From NCBI RefSeq assembly GCF_024868665.1, contig NC_079900.1, forward strand, positions 24,337,075 through 24,401,074: 64,000 nucleotides of DNA, read 5' to 3'. Position 1 is the stretch's first letter; each line of letters starts with the position of its first letter. Shown here piece after piece: positions 21,914 through 33,948 of this stretch. The translations under genes were made by a program, and so were the position numbers. A model generated the notes under the pieces. That model was not told the DNA's origin. It worked only from the letters and a program-made list of their open reading frames with translations, and did not search any database. Origin of the DNA: Triplophysa rosa (lineage: Eukaryota; Chordata; Actinopteri; Cypriniformes; Nemacheilidae).

Positions 21914-22491
21914 AAGCCAGGTTTTCATCCAACGTTGCAAATTTTGATTATGTGCAAAATTGGAATATCGCGAATAAGCACCGTTTCTATTCAACTGGTC
22001 AACCTTCACTTCCCAATAAACTGGCACTTACTGTAATATCAATAAGAGAAGTAAGAGAAGCCACTGAATATAATAGGCAAATTTTCATATATAATAATGA
22101 CTTGCGCAAGTAGACCAAACAAAAAAGTGCTTTTGTGAATGCCTGCTGTTTGGGAAACGCAGTCCTGACAGTTCTGGGAGGAAATTACAGAAATGCTTTG
22201 CTCAGGCATTTAAGAATGACCATAACAACATTTCAGATGCTGTGAAACAAGATCAGTACTCTGGTTAGTCAGGTTACACCATCTCATAGTGCAGTTACGC
22301 TACTTTTTTATTCGGCAAATGCGTTTCCATCGTATTAACCCTTTTTGGCAAAAAAATAAAAACCACCTCAAGCGAGCGTAAAAACATTTTTGCAAATTAA
22401 CGTTTTTTATTCCGAAGTTTGCTGTTTCCATCACTCGTTTCTAATGCGAAACTTCAAAATGCACATAAAATCAGTGTGATGGAAACCCGGC
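21914..22491. mobile_element. DNA-transposon-like repeat with 20-bp inverted ends
   Basis: AGCCAGGTTTTCATCCAAC at the left is matched by the inverse of GTGATGGAAACCCGGCT at the right. Inside are further paired phrases (GCAAATTTTG / ATTTTTGCAAATT). Class not assigned; no target duplication recognised. Confidence 0.5.

Positions 22492-22551
<60 letters not shown>
22492..22551. repeat. (AG)n microsatellite
   Basis: About 58 bp of pure AG dinucleotides directly after the inverted-end repeat. Confidence 0.98.
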
Positions 22552-22558
<7 letters not shown>

Positions 22559-22636
22559 GTTAACTTTTTATTCAATCAAGCCAGATATGCTGACAATGGT
22601 CACAAATCTATTCACCTTTATCTATGGTGACATGTT

Positions 22637-22681
22637 TCCTTTACATTTTTCAGAAGACACTTTTATGTAAAGTGACTTATA
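22637..22681 (-). repeat. Diverged L2/SINE 3' tail fragment
   Basis: TTACATTTTTCAGAAGACAC and TTTTATGTAAAGTGACTTA match the inverse of the L2 tail with several changes. Confidence 0.5.
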
Positions 22682-22894
22682 CATATGCAAAAACAAGCAA
22701 TTTGTCTGGGAAACAGGGAAAATATTGGCAGTGCCGCTGCTGCAATGCAGTGTTTATAGTGTTTATAAGAATATAAACAAATATACAAAGAAATATGTAA
22801 ATACGTATACATATTGTTTTGACTGGCCCATGTCTGACACAGGAATCGGACAGGCAGTTTAACCATTGGTATCAATTTAACTTCAATCATATAG

Positions 22895-23158
22895 GGCAGT
22901 CATGGCCTAATGGTTAGAGAATTGGACTCGTGACCAAAAGGTTGCTGGTTGGATTCCCAGGACTGGCGGGTAACGACTGAGGTGCCCTTGAGCAGGCACC
23001 TTGCTCCCCGGGTGCTGCAGTGATAGCTGCCCACCGCTCCGGGTGTACGTGCGTTCACGACTTGCTCTGTGTGTGTTCACTACTCTCTGGATGGGTTAAA
23101 TGCAGAGCTCACATTTTGGGTATGGGTCACCATATCTGACAAATAGGTCACTTTCATA
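22895..23158 (+). mobile_element. tRNA-derived SINE (V-SINE/DANA-like)
   Basis: The head has a pol III A box TGGCCTAATGGTTAGAG (from 22903) and a B box GGTTGGATTCC (22947-22957). The body carries GACTGAGGTGCCCTTGAGCA, CTCCCCGGGTGCTGCAG, GCCCACCGCTCCGGGTGT and TGGGTTAAATGCAGAG, the conserved core of a SINE common in cyprinid genomes. The B box has lost its CG and the copy is old. Confidence 0.85.
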
Positions 23159-24160
23159 TTGAAAAATTCTGTAATATTCAAGTACAGGTTACTTGCCCAT
23201 ATACAGTCTTAACAAAAAGAATAATATACGTATTTGACTTCCTGACTCAAAAGTAGAAGAAGTAGAAGCTTGGTCTCAAGAATTGCCACTACATGAAGGT
23301 GGGCGGCAGTTTATATACACTTGGAATAATGATTGACAAGACCAGAAGATCAGGATCCTCTCAAACCTACGTTAAGTTCAAACTTAATTTAAGATTTTCT
23401 AACATCTCAACCAACCATTCAATTATTTAGACAATGGACTACCGCAAGATATTAAAAGAGTCTGGTACAAATTGCAATGATATTAAAAAAGGCCCAGCAG
23501 GAGATATTGCATGTTTGATCAGTTACTTAACAGCTGATGCCAGATCAAGAGAGAAAAAAAGAGAATGACTTATTTATACTGTTCTCTTGTGTTGCAGTGG
23601 AGGCACCATGTCATGAGAAAGAGACATGAATATGAATAGAGCAGCCAAATGTCCATGAGATACTTCGCTTCGACAGCAACTTTGGAAGATATTTGGACAC
23701 TTTTAGAGAAATCAGTTGGATGCGTCGGTTATATAACTACTTTAAGCACAGTTCTGTGTCATAAAGCTCACAAAAAACATGTTGTGTCAAACTAGACTAA
23801 TCTGAAGGGCGGCATCCGAGTGGATGCGGCTAAAATCCCTGGCAGTCTGCCCTGAGAAAGATATTATTGCTGAGAGGTTGCTCTTTCATTTGCAAAACAG
23901 TTAGGATTCAGGTATTAAACTTGTCTTGAATGTTTCTTCTCTTTTATGACTAATCAAAAAGGAAACCGTTGATAAAGATGTGTATCTTAAGTTAAAAGTT
24001 AACAAACTGTATAGCTCAGACAATTTCATGTTAATAAAATCTCTGTTCAATCGAGAACTTTTGCTAACTATTTCCTTGAGACTGAATAGAGTGGGACGGA
24101 GTGTTTTTTTTAAAGCAAATTCAAAATGTACGTGCTAGTATCCGATGTGCCGAGCACTTC
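23159..24160. other. Gene-free stretch
   Basis: About 1 kb with no gene or clear element. Confidence 0.45.
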
Positions 24161-24560
24161 TAAAGGGAATTATGGCAGCCACCTGGGTAGACGGCAGTCA
24201 GCGCGCAGATAACAAGCCGTTGGGCTTCAGCACTCTGTGACTCTTCAGATTGAGTACGACAGATTGCCCGCCCCCGACATTGCTGCTGTAATGATGACTA
24301 TAAAGCACTCTTCGGTTTGATGTGGCGCTCGCAGCTACGTGTAAACAGCACCTGCCAGGCTGTGCGATAGAAGGCGGGCTGATTATGTAACCCGGTCATT
24401 TGTTTAACAAAAACACCAGAGCTGGTGCTGTGCCCCGTCACAGAAAATTGCAGTGGCCAAAGCGAGACAAATCCTGCTTTCGGCTTACAGAGACAAACAT
24501 GGCACGGACACCTGTGCCATTCAACATCTGCCGTGGGCAAATCCATCAGCGCCATACTGG
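24160..24560. promoter_or_regulatory. Candidate conserved non-coding element
   Basis: A stretch of balanced, unique-looking sequence in an AT-rich repeat desert. It has GGGAATTATGGCAGCCACC, GATTGCCCGCCCCCGACATT and GCTGTAATGATGACTATAAA (a TAAT-type homeodomain core). No consistent coding frame. The assignment rests on appearance only. Confidence 0.25.
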
Positions 24561-24651
24561 ACCCTCTCTATTGGTGTGTAATTCAGAGCTCCTGCATTTG
24601 TCTGCAAACTAAAGGCTATGTTTATTTGCTATGTAAGGTGTTCATCACTGA

Positions 24652-25225
24652 CAGTGTTGGGCAAGTTACTCTGAAAAGTAATTAATTACTAGTTACTAAT
24701 TACATATTCAACAGTGTAATTAGATTACTGTACAAATACTCTCTCCAAAAAGTATTTAATTACTTGTTACTAATTACTTTCTGTCTTATATCAACCTTGA
24801 TTAGTTAAGTGATTCAGGGATATACGTGAAACGGCTCTTTTAATTCATTTAACTAAACAATATAAAACTGCAAATTAACACTCACAGTGCATATACAATC
24901 CACACTCTCAAATTGTGGATTATATATACACTGTGAGAGTTAATTGGACCTTTTTTAACACTTCCGATTTTGCTGTGTACATAAAGTATAATTAACTGAT
25001 CAAAGTATTACAAATTTGAGAATTATACGTACATTAAAGCACAGATTTTAAAGTTGGACTTTGAATTTTGATGTCAATTCCACTATTGCACACAGTATTT
25101 AGTTTAATTACATCAGAAATAACTGTAATTAAATCACGGAAAAATAATAGTAATCACTTACTTTAAGGGAAAAGTAATTAAATTACAGTAACTAATTACT
25201 TAGTAACTAGTTACACCCAACACTG
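24652..25225. mobile_element. Non-autonomous hAT element, CAGTGTTGGGC ends
   Basis: Ends CAGTGTTGGGCAAGTTACT and, inverted, CAGTGTTGGGTGTAACTAGT. Flanks ATCACTGA (24644-24651) and ATTACTGA (25226-25233) are a target duplication with one change. Many AGTAATTA subterminal repeats. An inner imperfect palindrome lies at about 24877-24945 around ACTCACAGTG. Confidence 0.85.
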
Positions 25226-25233
25226 ATTACTGA

Positions 25234-26102
25234 CATTAAGAATGGATTCGCCCATTAAGTAGTGTAAGCTTTAAATTATGATTTATAAGTTGATGATTTA
25301 GCAAGAAATGTAAGTTTGAAGTCATTTGACTCACGTAATATATGACAATAACTGAATTTAAATATGGTGCAGCAATATAGACCACCGCGGAAGACGTAAA
25401 CAACGCTGGTCCAGAAGAACTTCCTGTTTCAGTTTTTTAACACTACACAAATGTTTGAACAAAAATACAAACAAAAGAACATTTATAACTGAATAAAAAT
25501 GTTAAACAAAAAACTTTAAGGTTCAATTTTATATGTACGATTTAAAAAACGTACATTAAACAAAGTGCTTATGGACCAGTTTACATTTTGCAAAGTGGTC
25601 TATAGCACTAAATATAGCTCCTGGTTGAAGAAGTAGTTCATCCAAAAAAAAAGAAAATTCTGTCATGGGTTATTATTTGCTTTAGGTCATTTAAACCGGC
25701 TTTCAGTTTTTTTCTGTGGAACACAAAATGAAAATGTAACAAAAACATTTTACAGAGCTCTTTTACACACAAGGGCATATAGTTCATATAGTGACCATGC
25801 TGGACAGGCTTTGTAAGAACAAGAAAACTCTAAAGAAGTATCATGAAAGTCTTTAAAACAGTACAATAGCTGTGTGTTGGGAACAGGCTGAAATATGAGA
25901 CAGAACATTTCTCAGTCTTCATTCACCTAATCTCAGTCTGTTCTTCACTCAGTTATTGTAAGACTTCAGAAAATGTAAATTGAGATGTGCAAATAAGTAA
26001 TAATAACTACTTTAAATAATCTTTTTTCTAAACTTGACAGATTGCGAATGCAGTGATTGTATTGATGAGAGCTTCTTTGTGTAAATTCTTTTGTAATCTA
26101 TG
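25234..26102. other. Gene-free stretch with a TTAA-repeat remnant
   Basis: At 25625-25735, GTAGTTCATCCAAAAAAAAA...TTTTTTTCTGTGGAACACAA is part of the TTAA-type repeat family. Nothing else seen. Confidence 0.45.
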
Positions 26103-26110
26103 GAAAACAT

Positions 26111-26618
26111 TAGGGATGCACCGATGTATCGGCCCCCGATATTAATCGGACAATATTGGATTAATTTAGCACCATCGGCATATCAGCAAATGCATGAAAA
26201 AGGCAGATACTGGTGGTTTATTAATTAACTGCATGGAGGCAATGAGTTGCGTGTCTGAATAATCCAACGTTTTTCTCTGAGCAAAAGAATTAAATAGCAA
26301 CAGCACAGACTTCATTTAAGTTTATTAAAGAAATGTTCAATGTTAAGTCAAATATGAGTGTAATGTTGTTAATAAAGTAAATATTGAATAGCAAAAATCA
26401 CCTTTGAAGATTGTCATGTTGTCTTATTGTATTTTTATCTTAACTCGTGCCTCTCTTAAAATGTTACATGGATCCAATTCATGTTCAGTAAAATTAATTG
26501 AATGCAGAAAAACCAGCTAGTATTGTAAAGTACTATGCAATTGACCAATATCGGAATCGGACAATAGTTGTTTGTTAAAATCGGTATCGGCCAAAACAAA
26601 TCCTATCGTGCATCCCTA
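26111..26618. mobile_element. Non-autonomous hAT element, TAGGGATGCACCGAT ends
   Basis: Starts TAGGGATGCACCGATGTATC and ends CCTATCGTGCATCCCTA. Perfect 8-bp duplications GAAAACAT at 26103-26110 and 26619-26626. ATCGGAC/GTCCGAT subterminal repeats. 508 bp, same superfamily as 6161-6840. Confidence 0.93.
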
Positions 26619-26626
26619 GAAAACAT

Positions 26627-28283
26627 CATAAGAAGGAGTAAAACATTTATATTTATTTAAGTTGGACCATGACTGGGTTGGGAATAATGCGTTTGTGCCA
26701 TAAAACTGTACAGTGTGACTCAAGTATTAAGCAAATTCACCCCCAAGTTTCCTCACATAAGAGACCAAAAGAACTGTCGAACTCCGTTGGCTCTGGTTCA
26801 ATGTAAAATGCACTAAAATGGCCAAAGGCAACCATGTCCCTGACGTGGCTCAATGTGGCTCTTTGGCCCAGTCTGTTTGCCAAGAAACTTCAGTGAGTTT
26901 TGCTGCACGGTCTGGCTTCTGTTTTCAGATCCTGCTGTGTTGTTGTCAGCGCTTGTTGAATCTACTCATTGCCTTTCATCAGTCAGGCCCAGAGCCGCAG
27001 TACGCCTGCAGCGCTTTGCCTCGCAGACCGGCTTCAGACTCTCTCTTTTTTTTGGCAGGATGTGTCACTCACAGGCAGCCCGAATACAGATTCAGCGCAC
27101 CTCAGCGCAGGGGGAGTCTGACTGCAGGATCAATGAGAGGATGGATCTTCTCTGGTTCCAAGAGTCTTGAGTTTCCCTGAACCTAAATGGGTCTCTCTGT
27201 GAATTGGCAATGTTAAATCTCACTGCTTAGTTTAAGTTCGCCCAGAGCTGTATCCATGAGCGGTGCTGGAGGTTTGTTTTTAGTTTGTGTCACCTTGTCT
27301 TTTTGTGACACACAAACTTTGTCAATCATTTGGGGATGCAATCACTGGATGTTCTGTCTTAAATCCGTTTGTTGACTTTGTGGTGGAAATTTTCCTCCGT
27401 CTAAATGTTACAAGTACTAAATATTTCACAGCAGTGGAATATACACATGTGCTCGAGGAATAATGCTGGCAAGACGTCAGCACATTCAGTATTCTTGCAA
27501 AACTGTTTTCCTTAGGCAAATCTTACAATTTCCTTGTATTAAAGTCACTCGTGTTAATTACAAAAACATCAAACGAGCCATTTACATTAAACTGTCATCA
27601 GTGTGCAGTGCTCACTGGACTATGAAGAACAAACAAAACAACAAACCAAGCAGGACAAAATTCATAGCTGAAGTGCTTTAAGATACATGATGAATAAACA
27701 CAAGACGACTGACCTATGCCCATTCCTGAGGCTAAGAATAGAGTCAGTGTGACCTTTTAGATTTTAGCACCAGTAATACTGAGAGGTTTACAAAAGGATG
27801 ACAACAACATCTACAAAGCGCTGGGCTAAACTTTTAATACTGACCTTAGAATGACCCTAGACTACTTTTTATTGATATTTTCAAAATGTAAAGATGTTTA
27901 AAAAGCGTACATTGATTTTGAAATAATATGTAAAGCAAAATGTTAATCACAGCTCAGTGAATTGTCAATAAAAGTTGCTGGTTGCTGGTTTGAACCAACA
28001 CCGATTCTCACGAAACCATCACTGTGTAAAATATTTATTTTCTTATGGGATCATGTTGTTGGAGACCCGTTATGAGCAAGCCATGTCCTGTCACCATTGT
28101 TCCTTTGAACACAACTTATGATTTTAGGTTGCTCCTGGTGGGCTGTCCTTTGGATAATGTAAATGATTTACTGCTAAAGATATTACCTGTCATCGTGTAG
28201 CCATAGTCTACTTTTACAAACAGTTATAACAACAGATAATAACGACAGATTCTGTCAAATTCTGATAAATCATGGTTAAGATG
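26627..28283. other. Gene-free stretch
   Basis: About 1.65 kb. Two overlapping frames over 100 codons at 26818-27180 look like chance: their translations carry no domain and cover the same DNA in different frames. Nothing else supportable. Confidence 0.45.
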
Positions 28284-28504
28284 TACGCTCTTGAAAATAA
28301 AGGTGCTTCACGATGCCATAGGAGAACGTTTTTTTAGTCTAAATGGTTCCATTAAGAACCGTTAGCATCCGAAGAACTTTTCTGTTCTTTCTGGCGAAAA
28401 AGGTTCTTCAGGTTCTAAAAGGTAAAAGATGGTTCTTTAAAGAACATTTGACTAATGTTTTTTGCTGTGAAGAACCTTTTAAGCACCTTTATTTTTGGAG
28501 TGTA
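28284..28504. mobile_element. Palindromic MITE, second copy
   Basis: Ends TACGCTCTTGAAAATAAAGG and, inverted, TACACTCCAAAAATAAAGGT. The inside is built of GGTTCTT/AAGAACC repeats, as in 5923-6859, and here it is uninterrupted (221 bp). Confidence 0.8.
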
Positions 28505-28759
28505 GTCGTGAAAATATGGCAACATGAACTTCAAATTTCAATGCTTTTTATTTGTAACATGATGAATGTATCGATCGCTAAATATTAAATCAATATATTA
28601 TTTATTTTTAATACAGTTTCACACTTTAATTTCAGTTAAAAACAACATTGCATTGTTGCGTTTAACTGAAGAAGGGCATGATGGTGAGTAAATTATTATA
28701 GAATTTTTATATTTGGGTGAAATAAATCTGTACCGGACATTAGGACTACTGACACAAAT

Positions 28760-29000
28760 GAAGAGTTTATTTCCAAAAAGAGATAACTCCGTTTTTTTTC
28801 TCCAAAAATCATGACTTTTATTGTTATCATGTTTTTATTGTGTTTTATTGTGTTAGTTAGCTCTATTTTAGTTATTATGGCTTAAATCAAAACAAACCAA
28901 CTGAAGTTTGATTGATATTAATTGGAATGCACAATAAAAAAACATGATTTTTGAAAAATTGTAAAAAGGGAGTTTATCTCATTTTGGAAATAAACTCTTC
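28760..29000. mobile_element. Inverted-repeat MITE with about 50-bp arms
   Basis: GAAGAGTTTATTTCCAAAA at the left and its inverse TTTTGGAAATAAACTCTTC at the right, continuing to AAAATCATG / CATGATTTTT. AAAT precedes and follows the element, possibly a 4-bp target duplication. Confidence 0.7.
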
Positions 29001-29984
29001 AAATATGTGTGTATACAATGTGAAATTGCAGCATAATAAAAATTTCAAACTGTCCAACAGAATTAATATTCATCTTTTTGAGTCTATTGTAGTCCTAATT
29101 CAGTACAATTACTGATTGCCAATGAAGTTGAGAAGAAGCATAGATATCCCCTCTGCCCTTCCCAGCATGCAATGTTCAATCTCAAATCAGAAAGAAATTC
29201 TCGTATTATACAAGGATATGACGATCTCAGCATATGTGCTGTGAAAAGCGTAATGATTAATTTGGATCTCACGTTGTGAGCCAATTATTAAATGACCCTG
29301 ACATGAATGACTCTCTGCAATGGTGACTGCTGAATGGTGAATGGTACTGGTCCTCAGATAACAGGGACACTGGTCATTTGATTAATGAATCTGGTCATTT
29401 TTGCTAACGTACCAGAAACGTCGTAGCCACGTCCTCAAATAACGTCATGAATTGATCCCGTTGAGAACGTTGTAGCGACGTGATGTACTCATCTTCAGAT
29501 GACCTGGACACTGGTCATTTGATAAATGAATCTGGTCATTTCTGTTTCTTATGTTATTGTATGGAAAATTTCTGATCAGAGTAAAATCTGTTATAATGTC
29601 AAGACGAATGCTATTAATCTTCTGACAGCTATTAAACTGGAGTTTAATTCGATACCACAATTACAACTATTTATTTGGTGCGTGCTCGTCTACGGCACGC
29701 CTTCTTTGTTCTGCAAAGATCCGCGCGCTCTCATCATTTAAACGTTAACGGTCATTTCTTTTTACCTCACAGCCTGATTTTACTTTAGCGGTTTATTAAT
29801 ATTCTTTCTTTACTTTATAGCTTACAGATGTGAGATTAAACACATATTGTAGTGATATTCGATCGATTTGGCGCGTTTAAATGAACGGACCCAGATGTTT
29901 GTGAGTAACCCTAACCCTAAACGGGCAACCTGCTAAACTTATGTGGTAAAACAAGAATATAATCTTAAGCCTAAACATAATGTT
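29001..29984. other. Gene-free stretch with repeated CACTGGTCATTTGAT motif
   Basis: The phrases ACACTGGTCATTTGATTAATG (29369-29389) and ACACTGGTCATTTGATAAATG (29509-29529), each followed by AATCTGGTCATTT, form a direct repeat about 140 bp apart, interleaved with CGTCGTAGCCACGTC and CGTTGTAGCGACGTG. The CGTCG-type motifs recur at 34.8-35.0 kb on the far side of the LINE. Confidence 0.5.
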
Positions 29985-30143
29985 TATTCAATTCAATTAT
30001 TCAATTTTATTTATATAGCGCTTTTCACAATGTGCATTGTTCCAAAGCAGCTTTACAGGAGCAAATAAGAAAAACACAGAAAGGTAAAACACAGCACAGT
30101 GCATGGTGTTTATAGACCAAGCAAGATCATTATAATAAATAAT

Positions 30144-30182
30144 ATCTAATAAATAAATGAATAAATAAATAAATAAATGCAG
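30144..30182. repeat. (AAAT)n microsatellite
   Basis: AAATGAATAAATAAATAAAT run inside the LINE 3' UTR. Confidence 0.9.
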
Positions 30183-31042
30183 TCTCCCGGTGAGCAAGCC
30201 AACACTGCACTGCTCTGCTGTGGCGAGGAACCCAAACTCCAATGCTGAATAATGGAGAAAAAAAAACCTCGGGAGAAACCAGGCTCAGCCGGGAGGGCCA
30301 GATCTCCTCTGACGTGTCATGGCTGCACTCAGTGACCCCGACCAAAGCCACCGAGCAACGTCCACGAAGAACAGGGAGAGCCCACGAGCCGCGACCCAGG
30401 AAGCCCCACCCGCCGAAACCGTGCAGGTCCAACCCGGTCCCATTCCGCGATCAACAACAGACAACAGAGGAACAACCAGGGAAAAGTAGTAATGGCATAA
30501 TTAACTTTATTCCTCTGTTGTCCGACATCGACCACAAAACAAGACCAACCAGACCAGATCCACACAGTCCCAACAAATGAAACGCCCCGAACCACAACCA
30601 ACAAGCCCCCCCACTCCCCACAACACCCACCCAGCTACCTCCAATCAAAGTCACTGAGTGCAGCCATAACTTCAAACTGCTGTCGTGTGATGTAAGTTTA
30701 GCATTAAATACCAAGTATTGTAAATTTAGCATTTATGTGACAGGTAGTCCGTCTTTGCTCTCGGCTGGGGATGGAATTGTCTGAGCTGGGCCGGCCAGAT
30801 GGTCGCCTTTTTCTTGGGTGGTGATGGAATTGCCTTGGATGGAGCTGGATGGTCAGTCAGTCCGCAGGCTCTCGCAGGAGGATGGCACGGGATTTTCAGA
30901 TGTAGCTGGCGTAATCTCTAGTTGTGGATGGGCATATGACGTTCATCTGGGTCTGGCGGAATCTCTCCCTACCTCGGGATGGGCATCCCGAGGCGAGGGC
31001 AGAAACAGAAAGAGAATAATTAGCGTAGCTGCTGTTCATTAG

Positions 31043-33721
31043 CTATGTATTAGTGAATGCTTGGCTGAAAAGATGTGTCTTTAATCTAGATTTAAATTGG
31101 GAGAGTGTGTCTGACCCTCGAATAGTATCGGGGAGGCTATTCCAGAGTTTAGGTGCTACGTATGAGAAAGCTCTACCCCCTTTGGTGGATTTAGTTATTC
31201 TAGGTGTTATCAAAAGTCTGGAGTTTTGAGATCTTAGAGAGCGTGATGGGTTGTAGTGTGGTAGAAGCTCTGTTATGTAGGTAGGGGCTAAACCGTTTAA
31301 GGCTTTATAAGTAATTAAAAGAACTTTAAAGTCAATACGATACTTAATGGGTAACCAGTGAAGGGTTGATAACATTGGGGTTATGTGATCGTATTTTCTG
31401 GACCTGGTTAGAACTCTGGCAGCTGCATTCTGAACTAACTGTAGTTTGTTTATTGATGATGCAGGACAACCACTAAGCAGTGCATTACAGTAGTCAAGTC
31501 TTGAGGTCACAAATGCATGAATAAGCTTCTCTGCGTCAGCCACACATAAAATATTTCGCAATTTGGCAACATTTCTAAGGTGGAAGAAGGCTGTTTTTGT
31601 GACATTTGAGATGTGATTTTTAAATGACAGGTTGCTGTCTAATATAACGCCAAGGTCTTTAACTGTATTTGTTGGAGTAACAGTGCAGCCTTCAATTTGC
31701 AGGTCATAATCCGAAATATTCTGCTCACGTGTCTTTGGTCCGATAAGTAATATTTCTGTTTTATTAGAATTTAAAAGAAGGAAATTACAAGTCATCCAAT
31801 GCTTTATATCGTCGATGCACTCTGCCAATTTGGATAGTTGGAAGGAATCATCTGGTCTTGATGAGATATATAGCTGAGTATCATCTGCATAACAGTGGAA
31901 GCTAATTCCATGTTTTCTAATAATGTTTCCAAGGGGCAGCATGTATATGGAGAATAGCAAGGGTCCTAAAACCGATCCCTGAGGTAATCCATAATTTACT
32001 TGCGTTAGATTTGATGATTCCCCATTTAAATGGACAAATTGATGTCTGTCTGATAAGTAAGATCTGAACCATTGTAGTGCCTGTCCCTGAATACCGGTAT
32101 AATTGTGTAAGCGATCTAGAAGTATTTTATGGTCTACAGTATCGAACGCAGCACTAAGGTCGAGCAGGACTAGGAGTGAGATGTTACCTTTATCTGATGC
32201 TATAAGCAGGTCGTTTGTAATTTTAACGAGCGCAGTTTCAGTACTATGATGCGGTCTAAAGCCTGACTGGAATTTTTCGTGTATGTCATTATTTTGTAAG
32301 AAAGAGCACAACTGAGTGGACACTACTTTTTCTAGTATTTTAGACAGGTAAGGGAGATTTGAAATCGGTCTATAGTTTCCTAGTTCATTGGGGTCTAAGT
32401 TTGGTTTCTTGATAAGAGGCTTAATGACGGCCAGTTTAAAGGGTCCTGGGACATGGCCTAGATTAATTGACGAGTTGATAATGTTATAAATGGGCTCAAT
32501 TGCAACGGGTAATAACTCTTTTAATAATTTAGTTGGTATGGGGTCTAATAAGCAAGTTGTAGGTTTAGATGTTGCAATAAGTTTAATTAAATCTTCCTGT
32601 TTTATAGGTGAAAAACACTGTAGCCTTTCTTTTGGGGCGATGGTTGGTACTAATTTATAGGACAGACTTGGAGGTTGAGTTTTTACTATTTTGTCTCGTA
32701 TGTTTTCGATTTTCTCTGTAAAAAAATTCATGAAATCATTGCTACCAAGGTGCGGCGGAATACCCAGGTCAGGTGAAGTCTGTTTATTTGTTAGTTTAGC
32801 AACTGTACTAAATAAAAACCTTGGATTGTTTTTGTTAGTTTCTATGAGGTTACGGAGGTGCTCAGCCTTTGCTGCTTTTAGTGCCTTTTTATAACAGTTT
32901 GCACTCTCTTTCCACGCAATTTTAAAGACCTCTAATTGGGTTTGTTTCCATTTGCGCTCCAGTTTACGTGTTTCTCTTTTAAGGGCGCGAGTGGTGCTAT
33001 TGTACCATGGTGCTGCGTTTTTCTCATTAATCTTTTTTGACTTCATAGGTGCGACAGCTTCTAATGTATTAGAGAAAATAGTGCCCAATTTGCTGGTCAT
33101 GTCATCGAGCGATTCTATATTTATTGGTATGGTTATTAAAGGAGTCAGATCTGGCAAGCTCTTTGTGAAACTATCTTTAGTAGTCGAGGTAATTGTTCTA
33201 CCCTGTCGATAACGAGTTAAACGGCTGATTTCTGCAGTGCGCAGTGTACATGTTATAAGATAGTGATCAGTGACATCGTCGCTTTGAAGTATAATATCTA
33301 TATTGGTTAGATCGGCTCCGTGAGATATAATCAAGTCTAGTGTATGATTAAATCGATGAGTGGGTCCATTGATGTGTTGTGTTACTCCAAAAGAGTGTAA
33401 TAGCTCTGTAAACGCCATTGCTAATGCATCGTTAGCACTATCTACGTGGATATTAAAGTCTCCGACAATTAGTACTTTATCAACGTTAACCAATAGGTCC
33501 GATAGGAAGTCCGCAAACTCTTTCAGAAAATCATTGTAGGGACCAGGGGGTCTATACACTGTAGCCAACGTACAAGAAAGCAATGGTTTTTTACTGTCAA
33601 TTGGAACAATTATGTTCAACGCAAGCACTTCAAATGATTTAAATTTATGCTCTGTTCTCTGAGTTATAGTAAGAAAGTCTCTAAAGATTGTTGCGACACC
33701 GCCACCTCGACCACGAGCCAT
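31043..33721 (-). CDS. LINE endonuclease(partial)-reverse transcriptase ORF
   Basis: 892 codons with no stop. Residues 1-165 are the C-terminal half of an APE-type endonuclease ([22 protein letters not shown] at about 86-94, and TDHYLI at 151-156 where SDH is usual). Then comes a basic linker, and then the [20 protein letters not shown] (449-466), [15 protein letters not shown], motif [14 protein letters not shown] (519-531), motif [14 protein letters not shown] (578-590), and the catalytic YADD at 611-614. The C-terminal [11 protein letters not shown]...HWLPI...LWNSLP...KTHLF domain is complete. All RT catalytic residues are present, but the first half of the endonuclease is missing and a TAA directly precedes the first ATG. 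It cannot therefore make a full protein, although the frame is surprisingly clean. Confidence 0.9.
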   Translation of the reverse strand: MARGRGGGVATIFRDFLTITQRTEHKFKSFEVLALNIIVPIDSKKPLLSCTLATVYRPPGPYNDFLKEFADFLSDLLVNVDKVLIVGDFNIHVDSANDALAMAFTELLHSFGVTQHINGPTHRFNHTLDLIISHGADLTNIDIILQSDDVTDHYLITCTLRTAEISRLTRYRQGRTITSTTKDSFTKSLPDLTPLITIPINIESLDDMTSKLGTIFSNTLEAVAPMKSKKINEKNAAPWYNSTTRALKRETRKLERKWKQTQLEVFKIAWKESANCYKKALKAAKAEHLRNLIETNKNNPRFLFSTVAKLTNKQTSPDLGIPPHLGSNDFMNFFTEKIENIRDKIVKTQPPSLSYKLVPTIAPKERLQCFSPIKQEDLIKLIATSKPTTCLLDPIPTKLLKELLPVAIEPIYNIINSSINLGHVPGPFKLAVIKPLIKKPNLDPNELGNYRPISNLPYLSKILEKVVSTQLCSFLQNNDIHEKFQSGFRPHHSTETALVKITNDLLIASDKGNISLLVLLDLSAAFDTVDHKILLDRLHNYTGIQGQALQWFRSYLSDRHQFVHLNGESSNLTQVNYGLPQGSVLGPLLFSIYMLPLGNIIRKHGISFHCYADDTQLYISSRPDDSFQLSKLAECIDDIKHWMTCNFLLLNSNKTEILLIGPKTREQNISDYDLQIEGCTVTPTNTVKDLGVILDSNLSFKNHISNVTKTAFFHLRNVAKLRNILCVADAEKLIHAFVTSRLDYCNALLSGCPASSINKLQLVQNAAARVLTRSRKYDHITPMLSTLHWLPIKYRIDFKVLLITYKALNGLAPTYITELLPHYNPSRSLRSQNSRLLITPRITKSTKGGRAFSYVAPKLWNSLPDTIRGSDTLSQFKSRLKTHLFSQAFTNT

Positions 33722-33948
33722 TTATTCATCTCTGTAAATAAATACCTGCTTTAAATCCTCTATATTGTGTTGAAGTCTTTGATTATTTATGTCATGTAGG
33801 CTATACAGTGGATATCCGGACTGGATGCCCCGGATCCCGTAGTTCCCCTGGCGGAAACCTAGCAGCAAGCGGGCTTGAGCAGACCGTGAGGACGACGCCG
33901 TGCCGTTCATCTTGCTGCCCGCTGGGTTCTGAACTGGCTCGTGTATTC
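33722..33948 (-). pseudogene. gypsy-like leader and gag start remnant
   Basis: Directly after the LTR (minus strand) come GAATACACGAGCCAGTTC and then an ATG opening MNGTASSSRSAQARLLLG. The frame stays open to 33722 and stops just before the LINE ORF. The start resembles a gag leader. The join between LTR-element and LINE sequence lies somewhere here, and I cannot place it. Confidence 0.45.

Larger units (their letters stand above)
29985..33721 (-). mobile_element. L2/CR1-like LINE, long copy with intact RT ORF
   Basis: Minus-strand LINE. The ORF lies at 31043-33721, and about 1 kb of 3' UTR follows. The 3' end has gctgctttggaacaatgcac, GTGAAAAGCGCTATATAAAT and an (AATTG)n tail near 29985-30012, a typical fish LINE terminus. 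The 5' end is truncated inside the endonuclease domain, next to gypsy-like sequence at 33722-34572. Confidence 0.85.

Noticed and set aside
22419..22670. 83-codon frame
   Set aside because: Its middle is the translated (AG)n microsatellite.
22895..22968. tRNA gene
   Set aside because: The A and B boxes belong to the head of a SINE; the SINE body follows directly, and the acceptor stem does not close cleanly.
24298..24685. Frames of 70-86 codons as exons
   Set aside because: No splice support and no homology recognised; kept only as a candidate non-coding element.
26818..27180. 120-codon and 105-codon frames as a gene
   Set aside because: Two overlapping frames over the same DNA, no recognised domain, no supporting splice sites.
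30130..30732. Frames of about 90-110 codons on both strands
   Set aside because: They lie in the GC-rich 3' UTR of the LINE at 29985-33721.
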